Origin: Okapia johnstoni
Lineage: Eukaryota; Chordata; Mammalia; Artiodactyla; Giraffidae
NCBI GenBank assembly: GCA_024291935.2
Contig: CM044322.1
Location: 26,907,405-26,971,404 of the forward strand
Reading direction: 5' to 3'
DNA length: 64,000 nucleotides
Positions 11,851-23,600 of the stretch are shown here, piece by piece. Under the pieces are notes generated by a model, which ran no database searches, had not been told where the DNA came from, and saw nothing but the letters and a program-made list of their open reading frames with translations. Within the stretch, counting starts at the first letter, position 1. Every line of letters begins with the position of its first letter. Both the position numbers and the translations under genes were made by a program.

Positions 11851-12442
11851 AAAGATGACATTATGAGGTTAGTAAGTTTGCAGGCTTCCATGTGAGGTAG
11901 TATTTTTATTACACCCACATCTAAGACTAATTCGGGACTGTGGCAAACAGCACCTCTCCTTAATGGTTGTACCGACTTGGGCCATAATTCCTCACCCATT
12001 ATCTTCCTAGAATAGAAAAGGCCCAAATCAGATGTAAAGAGAAGCAGCCTTTATTTGGTGCAAGTTCTCTTTATGTGCTTTTACTTCTATGGTCAGCTGA
12101 AAACTTTTCTACATCCCTATTGAATTAAAATTTAATCAGAAGATACTAAGTCAATAAACACTGAATATCATGTGCCAGACACTGAGTTGGCGCTGTGAAC
12201 GGAGCATTGCATGAACTGAGCAAAGGTGCACATTCTGCAGAGCTTAAGTTCTAACAGTGTCTTTGAAGCCTGACAAGAAAACAGGTAGTAATACATCCTA
12301 AAATGAAAGTTTAGGAGGTTGGCATGCTATAAGGGACTAGAGGCTACTTCGTGTGGAGTAAAGCCATCAGAGAGAAAAGTTTTCTGAGAAGCTAACATTT
12401 AAACTGAGATCTGGCTGACAAGGAGGCTCCTGCCCTGTGAGG

Positions 12443-12578
12443 CTTTTAAAATATTTATTTGGCTGCCCCAGGTCTCAGCTGCAGCTTATGGGGTCTGGTT
12501 CCCCAACCAGGGGTCAAACCCAGTCCCTGTACTGGGATCGTGGAATCTTAAGCACTGAATCACCAGAGAAGTCCCCAG
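12443..12578 (-). mobile_element. CHR-type SINE
   Basis: It is antisense: ggttccccaaccaggggtca and the reverse head caccagagaagtcccc. Confidence 0.85.
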
Positions 12579-13267
12579 GTGACAATCTTGGGTGTATTGC
12601 ATCAGGCTAGGCTGAGGGAACAAAGAGGCCAGAAATTCTAATTTATTACAAACCAAGTTTTAATCTTGCCCGTGCTATCTAGTCCAAGCAGGTGTTCTGG
12701 TTGATAGATCTCATCCAGGCAGTGCTCAGGGAACGAGGCTCTTCTCTTGTAAATCTGACACCCCCTTGGCTTCATCCTACTTGGTGGAAGAAGAGCATGT
12801 AGGAGGAAGTGGATCACTTTATTTCTGTTCACATACCCTGGGAGAGAACTTGATAATATAGTCATGCCTACTGCAAGGAAGGCTGGGAAATACACTAACA
12901 CTGCCTGGCTACAGTGCTGTCACTGTGGAGCAAGCAGTTCTGGATGAACAGCCAGAGGACTCTGCCACACTGGGGAAGAGCTTTCCCAGCAAAGGCCCTG
13001 AGATGTGAACACACCAGCTTGTTTAAGAAGCAGAAGGTTGGCGGGGGCTGGCACACACCAGTGGACAGATTGGAGATGAGTCAGAGAGAGAGGCTGAATC
13101 GGATCAGCTCTGGCTTTGGAGGCCTGAGAAGAGAATGGATGTCATTCCAAATGCTCTGATGAGAAGCTGTTGGAGGCTCTGAAGCAGAGAGGTTGGATGG
13201 TATCCCAGTTTTCACCAACCCATCTTGCTGGCGGGACAATAAGGAGGAAGGAACTGAAAGTTTAACT

Positions 13268-13380
13268 TTTTTTTTTCCCCCAGCTCGCACGACCTTAGTT
13301 CCCTGCCCAGGGATTGAACCTGGGTCCACGGTAGTGAAAGTGCCAAGTCCTAACCACTGGACCGTCAGGGACTTCCCAGG
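13268..13380 (-). mobile_element. CHR-type SINE
   Basis: The antisense copy has a T run as its reversed poly(A) tail, then ttccctgcccagggattgaa and ccgtcagggacttccc. Confidence 0.9.
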
Positions 13381-14145
13381 TGTTCAACATTTTTAAACCC
13401 CCTAGATTTAAAGTTGCCTTGTGTTAGTTTACCCAGGCCTAGAGTTGCAGGTTGTCTGCACATGCAGGTGCCAGAGTTAAGGTATGGGAACCTGGCCCAT
13501 CACTGTTTTTTACAATTAGTCCCTTCCCTTCCCTTCTTAGATAGAGAGCAACTTCACAAGCCTAACGGCCAAGGAAATATTTACTCCCTCTTCTATGAAT
13601 ATAAATATGCTTGCTTTGAGTTGGGGGGAAGGGAGGAATTGGTCCCTTAAACCATCTTCTATTTTTTTTTTTTAACAGTCTTGTCCAATTGTCTTTTAAG
13701 GTATGGTTGCTGGAATTTTTTATTTTTTCTCTCTCAGGCAGTACACACCTTTGGAAAGAAGAGCAGAGAAAACCTGGTAGTCCAGGTCTGTGGTAGTTCT
13801 ATGATCTTGCCTGCCTTCCCAACTTCTTCCTCATCTGACAGTGTTCGGCAGTAGGAGATTTAGGTGCAGATAATATTATTAAAACAAACAAACAAACAAG
13901 ATCATTTTTCCTGTGTCACTGGTTTGGAAACTAAGATTTTCCCAGGGCCCTAGAGTGACTCAATTGAGGCTTTTGACTCTTGATGCCTCAGAGTCTCATG
14001 CCCTTTCCACATGATCAGCAAAGTCTTGTGTAATAAATGAATAAGTTTCAGTTTTGAACTTGAATGACTCCCAATAAGAGGATGGACAGGCACCCTCTCT
14101 TTGTTCTTTTTCTTTTCACAGGCAAAAATGGATTCCATATTTGAG

Positions 14146-14488
14146 CTCTGGTGCAAGCATGCCTGTTCAGTTGTGTCCAGCTCTTTGCCACCCCACGGAC
14201 CGTAGACCACCAGGTTCCTCCGTCCATGGGATTTTCCCAGCAAGAATACTGGTGCATGCTAAGTCGCTTCAGTTGTGTCCAACTCTGCAACTTTATGGAC
14301 TGTAGCCCACCAGGCTCCTCTGTCCATAGGATTCTCCAGGCAAGATTACTGGGGTGGGTTGCCATGCCCTCCTCCAGGGGAGTGGGATGCCATTTTCTCC
14401 TTCAGGGGCTCTTCCTGACCCAGGGATGAACCTGCATCTCCTCCTTTGCCAGGCGGATTCTTTACCACTGAGCCACCTGGGCCTAGGC
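14146..14488 (-). mobile_element. Bov-tA SINE, dimeric BovA form
   Basis: Two BovA units occur back to back in antisense: gttgtgtccagctctttgcc near 14,172 and gttgtgtccaactctgcaac near 14,272. They are followed by one reversed tRNA head ending ccactgagccacctggg. This is the dimeric arrangement known in ruminants. Confidence 0.85.
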
Positions 14489-15253
14489 CCATTATCTGCA
14501 TGTGGACATACACACTGGACTCCCTCCCTTTCCCTGCAAGAAGTCTTGAGAGATTAAAATCTACCTCACTTCTCCCATCCATTCACATACCTATACAAGC
14601 CTAAGGAATTTGCTAGGTAGTAAGGCCGTAAGTTCCTCCTGAATGTTGTAAAAAATTGAATCTGACCATTCCCCAATGCATGAAGATAGAAACAACATGC
14701 CAGAAATGCCACCGCCTTCATCAGACCTGTTAATAACAAGTGATAATACACCTTTTGAAACTGTCATGTGCCCAAGCCATGAGTTAACTTCATAGGAAGG
14801 TGGCACCCAGCAGAAGATGGGGGGAAGGGGGGAGGAATGTCAAAGCTAGCTCATTCCTTGCTGTGGGCTGAATAGATTCTCAGAAGCTGGAGTTGCATCA
14901 GACAAGTTGGGACCTGTAGGCACCCAGTCTGGGTGGAGTGGGAAGGGAGTGCAGCAAAGCTATTAGACCGACGGGTCATTCAAGCCGGCTTTCCTCCTGC
15001 TTGCCACAAACACTTCTGGACACCAGGCTTTTTCTTTCCAAATTCAAAGTAATGTTTCCTCTGCCTTCAGGCTTTTCTTCACCTGTCCAGGGACTGCAGC
15101 CTCAGTCACCACCTGTCATTCTGCCCTCTTCTATGCTCCACAGAGGCTGTCATTTCCTATTTTCCTGAATTCAGAAAATACCCTGGGTTTAGGGATTTTG
15201 CTTCTTTCTCTAAAGAGTTAGACCAAGTCCCTGTAGGGTTATCTCCTAGAATT

Positions 15254-15672
15254 GTTGTTCAGTCGCTCAGTTGTGTCTGACTCTGCAAGCCCATGGACTG
15301 CAGCATGCCAGGCTTCCCTGTCCTTCACTATTTCCCAGAGCTTGCTCAAGCTCATGTGCATTGAGTTGGTGATACCATCTATCGCATCCTCTGTCACCCT
15401 CTTCTCCTCCTGCCCTCAATCTTTCCTAGCATTAGGGTCTTTTCCAATGAGTTGGCTCTTCTCATCAGGTGGCCAAAGGATTGGAGCTTCAGCATCAGTC
15501 CTTCCAATGAATATACAGGACTGATTTCCTTTAGGATTGACTGACTTCATCTCTTTGCTGTCCAAGGGACTCTCAAGAGTCTTCTCCAGCACCACAGTTT
15601 GAAATCATCAATTCTTCAGTGCTCAGCCTTCTTTATGGTCCAACTCTCACATCCGTACATGACTACTGGAAG
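15254..15672 (-). mobile_element. ART2A / BovB 3' fragment
   Basis: The antisense copy starts ttgttgttcagtcgctcagt and keeps the gggtcttttccaatgagttg and ggactctcaagagtcttctc landmarks. It ends at catgactactgga. Confidence 0.9.
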
Positions 15673-15699
15673 AAATATAAAGAGATCTTTGGCTCAGAA

Positions 15700-15895
15700 A
15701 AGGGTACAAATGGTTTCTGGGCTCCACCATTTGCTTTATGATTCTAGGCAAATTATCCTTGTCCCTCAATTTCTTCACCTGTACCAAGAATGTTATTCGA
15801 GGATTTGTGAGACAAATGTATGGAAAGCACTTAGCTCAGCTCATGGCACACAGTCAGTACTCATCACTTATCATCATCATCATTGTTAGTATTAA
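15700..15895 (+). repeat. MIR SINE fragment
   Basis: Diverged MIR-like order: aggcaaattatccttgtccc, tcaatttcttcacctgtacc, then agcacttagctcagctcatg. Confidence 0.6.
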
Positions 15896-16879
15896 AAACT
15901 CTTGTCCTCGATCCTGATCCTGAGGTGGTAATAAAACACAGCAATCTGTTTCTCCCTCCTTTTCCTTGGCACATACTTTTTGCCCCCTTATCCAGTCACA
16001 TAAAAACCAAAAAATAACTACTACCATCTTGGGTCTCTCCTGGGGAAACTGAGAGATGGAGAGGTATCATTTTTATGTGTATTGGGTAGGGTCCAGCTAG
16101 GATAGGCTGTATAATCAGTGTTTCTGATCAGTGTTGGAGTGACTGAGTCTGAGAGGCTGAGGGAGGGGCAGCCTGAGGAGAGAAGAGGGAAAATCGGAGA
16201 TCTGTCAAGCTGAGAACTGAGGTATCTTAAGCTTAAAAAGGGTGCCAATCTTCTCACAATATATACATATATCAAATTACATCATATACCTGAAACTAAT
16301 ATATGTGGCATATATCTCAACTTTTAAAAAGTGGAAAAAAAATACAATGACTATATATTGACAAAAAAAAAAAAAATAGAAAGGAACTAATGAATGTATC
16401 AGGAATCCACTTATTTGGGGACCAAATGTGTGAGTGAGCCAGGTAGGACTCTGAGAACTCTGAAGCGTAAGTGGCTTCGAAATACGAATTTGGGGAGGTG
16501 GGTGTGTGGGGAGAAGGGGAATCGTTATGCTGGGCTTGGGGGCTGAGGCTGTTAGGTCCTCAGGACATGTGGACCAGCTGAAGAAGTGGGATAAGGATGA
16601 GAACAGGCAGCGGTTTCGGGACTGAAGATGAAGTTGAAACGAAGAGAGAGTGTTTTGGGGGTGGGGAGGAGCACCGAGGACCCGGAGTGGCCTAAAAGTT
16701 GGGGACTGGGCGGCGAGGGTGGGGAACCCTGGGCTGGTGAGGGCAAGTGGGCAGGGGTCTGTGGGCAGGTCCGGGAGGGGGTCTCTACGCTGTCCAAAGC
16801 CAAGGGGCCAGGGTTTCTGGGCTGAGAGCTGGGGTCTGAGCTTTGAGGGGTCTCGGGGCTAAGGAAGGGGAGGCTACCG

Positions 16880-17640
16880 GTGGCCTCTGGCTGGCGGGGG
16901 CGGGGTCTCCAGGTCCCGGGGGTCCGACAGGACTGGGCGAGGGTCTCCAGGGTCTCTGAGGAGGGGCCGGGGCGCCTGGGTCTGGAAGCCAAGGGGGTCT
17001 CCCGGGCCCCGGCTTCCCCGGCGCGACGCGGTGCCGGCGTCCCAGCCCGACCGCCGGCCTAGGCGCCGCCCCGACTGACATCAGTTCCTGCCGCCGCCGC
17101 TGCCGCCGCGCACAGCCCGCGGCCTCCTTCCCCGCCGGCCGCGCTCCGGAGCCGCCGGGCCGCGGCGGAGCGAGGGGCCGGGCGAGGCGACGGCCGGGCG
17201 GCGGGCGCCGGGCCCCGCGGCCGGCAAGACGGAGCCCCTGCACGGCCCGGCGGCAGCGGTTGGCGGCGGCCCCGGGGCCCCGGCGCGGGAAGCGGCGGCG
17301 GCGGGGCGGCGGCGGCGGCGGGCGCCATGGAGCCACGGGAGGTGAAGGACCGAATTCTGGAGAACATCTCGCTGTCGGTGAAGAAGGTGAGCGCGGCCTG
17401 CCCGTCCCGGCCCGGGCCTGGAGCCCCGAGCCCAACCCGGCCCTCCCGGCTTGGGCCCTAGACCCCACCCAGCGCCCCCTCCTTTCCTCGGGTCGCTCGC
17501 TCGGGGTCCCTCCTGTCACCGGGGCTCAGGACACCGCCCTTCCCCTCCGCGACCCCGGGGACGAGAAGCCGCCGGGAGCCCCGGGACGATGGAGGGGAAG
17601 CCGGGGCGGCTCACGTGAGCGCCGATGCCTCGGAGCTATT
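16880..17640 (+). promoter_or_regulatory. PLEKHM2: CpG-island promoter of PLEKHM2
   Basis: GC- and CpG-dense sequence surrounds the first coding exon, with CGG-rich tracts just before the ATG. There is no TATA box. A TGACATCA at 17,076-17,083 resembles a CRE variant, and the palindrome GCTCACGTGAGC at 17,609-17,620 contains a CLEAR/E-box core. The transcription start is not defined by the sequence; it should lie within a few hundred bases upstream of 17,327. Confidence 0.75.
17327..17386 (+). CDS. PLEKHM2: PLEKHM2 coding exon 1
   Basis: Twenty codons, from a strong start context (gccATGg) to AAGAAG before donor GTGAGC. It encodes [20 protein letters not shown], with phase 0 at the exit. The small size makes the exon easy to miss, but it matches the human N-terminus almost residue for residue. 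Confidence 0.95.
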
Positions 17641-20600
17641 TTTACAGAACAAAGTTGAGGTCAGCGTCCTGGGAGCTTCCACAGGCCAGGCCCGGGGGCC
17701 CTGCGTCACTTAGAGGGGCTGCCACTCGCCAGGACCCCCTACTCTGAGGGTAGCGGCAAAAAAGCTCTGGGAGGGCCCCACCTGCCGCGCATCCCTGGGC
17801 AGCATCGCTGCATCCTTCATCCGCCCTGTGCCTGCATCTTGGGGAGTTGGCAGTCAGGGTGACGGCCCGTGACAAGCAGCTTCCAGTCTTCCCAGTTCAG
17901 GGTGACATTGCCTCTGGTCCTGGGAAGTTTCTTGAATAATCTTGCCCAAGGATGGCATTTTTGAAGAGGCTCACTTCGGAGCTTTGATTGAGAACTAAAG
18001 TACCTTTCATTTTGGACAGAGACCTATAGAACTTGGTGACACCACAATGTATGGTTCTCCCTGCAGGAGAGATCAGTGTCCCAATTCCGGGTAGAGAAAA
18101 AAATATGACGTATTAAAAGCGTTGTTAATAACTATCTGTATGAAGAAGTCAGCTCACCTGAGAAAGGGTCCCCATGCCGAAAGGTAGGATTCATATTCAC
18201 TTAGAACCAAACCAGAATTGACAATCATTTGAGGAATATTGTTGCAGTGTTTTCCTAATTTGACTTCCTAGTTCACCCCATAGTCTCAGAAACTGGGGTA
18301 GGTCATGGGGGGATGACATGAGGGGTAAGAGAAGGCTCATCAGATTAATTACTTCCAAAATGAAGAGAATTCATTAAATGAACCATTATGTTTAAGTAAT
18401 CATGTTCCCCTCTATCCCCACTTAAATTCCTCAAAAGCAACATAGACCGGCAATTTTACCGTTCACAAAGATCGATGTGGCTTAAAAAGAAAAGGAGATT
18501 CAAAATGTGCTCTTACTATGATGTTCCTCTAAAAGTACAACTGAAAGTAGCATTGTAGACATCTGACAAAAGTTTTAGTTTTCCTAAGCCTTGCTTATGC
18601 AGTGGGACATTGTTTTTGCTTACTCAAGGAGTGTAGGATGAGCAAATACTTTGTCTAAAAGCAATCCATCTTTGGTAATGAAGACAAAAGAAGACAATTG
18701 ACCTTTCTAATCTAATCTGGGCTGATTGTGGCTTCAGGTAGGCACCTTTCTAGTCTAATCTGGGCTGATTGTGGCTTCACGTTAAGCCACACATTTTGAT
18801 TTTGAATCTCTAACTTACAAATAAATGGGGAAGTCCAGGTAGAAGGAGGTTGGACATGTGCATAAGCATGAATCTTTTGAGAGCAGGGATCTACTCTGTA
18901 AATCAGCGTGCCACTTATGAAAGAGTTGGATGTGTTGGCCAAGATTCTTATCATTGTATGTGTTTGGACAAGCATGACAAGAAGGTATGTCACACACTAG
19001 AAACTGGAAACTTGTCCCCAGGTACATCACAACAGAAAGCATGGCGAGTGTCATGTTTAAGAACATGAAGTCTGGAGGCCTGGGTTCAAACCTGCCCTGC
19101 CAGTGAATAATCGTGTAACCTTAGGTGGGTTCTTTACCCTCTCTGTGCCTTGTTTCTCATCTATAAAGCAGGGATAAAATCAGGGCTCTTGCAAAGATTT
19201 GTTGAGAGTCTGTGTAGAGTGTGTAGCATGGTGCTTAACCCAGTCTTCAAAAGTTGTGTTAGTCTGTTTGGACTGCTAAAGCAAACCACCGTAGACTGGG
19301 TGGCTTATGAACAACATAAATTTAATTTGTCATGATTCTGGAGGCTGGAAGCCTGAAAATACTGAGTCCCAGCATGGTGAGGTTCTGGATTTCCCTGGTG
19401 GCTCAGATGATAAAGAATCTGCCTGCAATGCAGGAGACTTGGGTTTGGTCCCTGGGGTCAGGAAGATCCCCTGGAGAAGGGAATGGCTACCCACTCTGGT
19501 ATTCTTGCCTGGAGAATCCCATGGACAGAGGAGCCTGGCAGGAGGAGCCTTACAGTCCATCGGGGTCGCAAAGAGTCTTACACAACTGAGTGATTTATCA
19601 ACAACAAAGAAATGGTGAGGGCTGTCTTTATGGCTGAAGACTGCTGACTTCTCCCTGTGCCCTCACATGGGTTGGGAGGAGGGAGCTTTCCTGAGTCTCT
19701 TATAAGAGCTCTAATCCCATTCTTGAGGGCTCCACCTTCATGACCTAATCACTTCCCAAAGGCCCCACCTCCTAACACCATCACATTGGTGGTTAGAATT
19801 TCAACATCTGAATTTGGGGAGGGGCATACATTTGGGCAGGAGGAGAAGGGGGCACAACAGAGGATGAGATAATTGAATAGCATCACTGACTCAATGGACA
19901 TGAGTTTGAGCAAACTCCAGGAGATAGTGAAGGACAGGGAAGCCTGGCGTCACAGAGTCAGACACTACCAAAAAGCAAATACATTCAGTGTGTAGCATAA
20001 GTGGTCACTTGTTCTGTTTGTTTGTGGTCAGGCAGTTCTTCACGTTTACAAGGTCTGAAGATAGCTGAAGGGCTTAGCACCTAAATATTGCTATATATCA
20101 TTTAGATTTGTTACCCACTTCCTTTGTATGTTGTGTTTCAGAAAACTTTTGATTCTCACATATGAAGGGCATTTGGTTTTCTGAATCAGAGTATCTGCTT
20201 CTAATAGGAATCAGTTCAGCTACAGCGGTAGGCTTTGAGGGCTCACAGTCTTGGGGTCAGATTTGACCTTGAACATCAGTCTCACCTACATTTTTATATG
20301 TCACCATGTCACCATATGTCACCATTGCTTTGCCTTTTTCTTCCATGCTACCTCTGGTAAGATGGTCTGACCCGTCCTTTTTAAGGATGTTTCATGAATA
20401 AAATGAGGTGTGGGTTTCTACAAAAAAAAAAAGATCCATGTGTGTAAGCTATGTTTACACAGGATATTTGAGAACATTTTACTGAACTAGAATATACCTA
20501 CACTTCTAAACATGCACATGAATGAGTTCTCACAAAGTGAGCACATCCATGTATCTAGCACCTATGGCAAGAAACAACTATAGCCATCACCTCAGAAATG

Positions 20601-23600
20601 ATGCCCCCAAGTGCAACCACTCTCCCTAAGCAGCATTGTTCAGTCCCTCAGTCGTTTCCAATTCTTTGAGACGCCATGGACTGCAGTACACCAAGCTTCT
20701 CTATCCTTCACTATCTTCCAGAGTTTTCTCAAACTCATGGCCATTGAGTTGATGATGCCATCTAACCTTCTCATCCTCTGTTGCCCTCTTCTCCTCCTGC
20801 CATCAATCTTTCCCAGCGTCAGAGTCTTTTCCAGTGAGTCAGCTCTTCGTATGAGGTGGCCAAGTTATTGGAGCTTCAGCATCAGTCCTTCCAGTGAATA
20901 TTCAGGGTTGATTTCATTTAGAATTGACTGGTTTGATCTCCTTGCTGTCAAGGGACTCTCAAGAGCCTTGTTGAGTTCAACTATTCTCACATCTAGATTT
21001 TGTGATGCTAAACATGCCCTGTAACACGAGAGATGCAGTAGCTGATATGAAGGCAGGATTCGTGGGGATTGGAGAGAACTGGAGAATTTAATAGTTGGCA
21101 CAGGTAAATGACAATGATAACAATGAAAAGCACGTTCCTTATGAAACTTCCCAGGTGCAGATGATAAAGCTTGTGGTTGCCAATTTGTTAACAGCTAAAG
21201 AGAGACATCCAAGTCAAAGGCATTGTTGGCATCTTGAACTGGCGTGTGGTCTACTAAATAGCATCTTCTCCAGGGGAGGGGAGGCTGTGGTTTTCATACG
21301 AGTTTTGTTTTGTTTCTGAGGAACATGTCTGTTGCGTATGCTTGTAGTCTGAGCAAAGGCTCTGTGCTGTCGAAGGCAGCCTTTACCCTCCAACAGTTCA
21401 TATATTGGTTGGAGGAAGATTTTAACCAGGTGAAGAATTAATCACCAGGACAAGGAGAAGCTTCAGAGAAGGCGAGCTTGAACGGAGTCTTGACAAATCG
21501 GTAGAATTCAGAGACAGAGAAGAAATGGGCATTTAAGATAGAAAATAGTGGGCATTTAATGTCCACAAGGATGAGATGGTTGGATGGCATCATCAGCTCA
21601 ATAAGCAAACTCCAGGAGATAATGAAGGACAGGGAAGCCTGGCGTGCTGCCCTTCATGGGGTCGCAAAGAGTTGGATACGACTGAGCGACTGAACAAAAA
21701 CAACAAAATATCCCAAGGCAGCAGGGACGTCCAGGTGGTCTTCTGAGGACAGTGAGGAGACATATAGGTCTCAAGAGTGCTGAGAGTTCCTTTCACAGTG
21801 GCTAGAAAGTGCTTTCCATGGAAGCTGTCCAGCATGGTGGCTCCAAGCGCAAGTTTCAGAGCACACAGACCTCGCTTGGGGTTTGAATTAGATTTGTCAC
21901 TGACTCTATTGACCCTGGCAAATTACTGGACCTCATTTAGCCTCAGCAATCAGAACCTACTCACAGTTGTAATGAGAATTAAATTACAAGAGATGATACA
22001 CTCAGAGCACAATATCTTAGAGCACAGTATCTTGCACATAACAAGGCCTGAATAAGATATTAGCTACCACTAGCACTGGCAAGTGTCTCTGTGAACCCTG
22101 CCATTTTCTCTGGGGTAGTTTTCAAAGTCTTACTTACAGTACACTTCTGTTTCTTTACGCTCACAGTTTGTCAGACTTTTTCCTCAAAGGCCAGATGGTG
22201 AATGTTTTCACCCCATGTGGTCTTTGTCGAAACTCTTCAGTTCTGCCCTTGCAACTCAAAAGCAAGCACAGACAGTCCATACATGTATGGGTGTGGCTGT
22301 GTTCCCCTAAACCTTTTTTGCATATACAGGTTGCAGGCTGGATTTGTCGCAGAGCTACTATCTGTGCACAAAAATATCCTCCCTAGGGTAGGCTAGGGAT
22401 CATGTTCAGAGAAATTGGTGTGATAGCTGGTTCCATATAGTTAATGAAGTCTGTATTGTCACTGGAGTTTTGCACCATGCCAGGTTTGTGGAACCAATGC
22501 AGTCATTCCTGTAAATACTACCAGATGTCCATGTAATCCTGACTTTGAAAAACTTTTGCTGATCACCTTCTGTCCTGAGTGCCCTCGGCCCTAAAAGGGT
22601 AGAAGCGAGCACGGCAGACAAGATTTGTGGAGTGGATATTCCAGTAGGAGGGGAGAGTGATGCATTAGCAGACAAAGCAATTCAAGGGCTTTCCCGGTGG
22701 CTCAGCTGGTAAAGAATCTGCCTGCCAATGCAGGAGACACAAGAGATGTAGTTTTGATCCCTGGGTCTGGAAGATGCCCTGGAGAAGGAAAAGGCAACCC
22801 ACTCCAGTATTTTTGCCTGGGGAAATCTCATGGACAGAGGTGCCTGGCAGACTACAGTCCGTGGGGTTGCAAAGAGTCGGACCCGACATAATGTGCATAC
22901 ACCCAAACCAATAAATACAAAGACCTTCTGGTTGTGATGTGGCTTGAAGGCCAGGCAGGATAAGGTGGTGAGCAGCGGGATGTGCTGGAGGGAGTGGGGG
23001 GGTGGGGGGCGATCAGGAAAGACTTGCCTTAAGAGGTAATATGACTTCCAGGAGGGACACTGATAGGGATGGTTGAGTGAGACCTTAGCCTAGGAAAACG
23101 AGTAGTTGTTTTTTAAAAAACACACAAATACCTAGAAGTATATAAAATAAAAAGTAAGTGGCCCCAGTTCTCTACCTCCTCAGCTTCAATTTGGATCCCC
23201 TTAAACAGGGTGAATAAATGGATTTTAATGAAGTAACTCCTCTTTGAGAGAGTGTTCCCGGGCCGAGACAGCCTTCTCCTGCAGAGGATGGGCCAGGTCC
23301 CCAGTGCCCTCACTCTGGGTGGATTGCCCCTCTGGGGTGGGCTCTGAATGCCCTTCTATTTCTGGCCAGACACACAGCCTGCACAGAGCAGGGGTCTCCC
23401 AGTTGGGGTCTGCAGATACTGGTCTTAGAGCTGCAGCTGTTCAACCTCGCCTGGCCACGCAGCTGGCTCCGGTGGTGAGGCTTGTGTCATTCCTGTTTTC
23501 CACTCCTCCAGAGAGGGTAGATCTGCTAATACATTAAAAATGAGCTCGAGCATCTCATTCCCAGAGCGGGCCTGGTAGTTAGATCTATGTGGGGATTATA

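Larger units (their letters stand above)
8685..16880. other. Intergenic region between RSC1A1 and PLEKHM2
   Basis: No coding exon was recognised. The sequence is a mosaic of MIR, Bov-tA, ART2A, L2 and CHR elements (listed separately) with unique spacers at about 9.4-9.9, 11.85-12.44, 12.58-13.27, 13.38-14.14, 14.49-15.25 and 15.9-16.88 kb. I see nothing specific in those spacers beyond short A-rich runs near 13,890 and 16,360. Confidence 0.6.

Noticed and set aside
16785..17519. Antisense open frame of 244 codons over the PLEKHM2 CpG island
   Set aside because: Its composition (Arg/Pro/Ala/Gly) is what any GC-rich strand yields. It overlaps the promoter and first exon, and no known family or splice pattern supports it.
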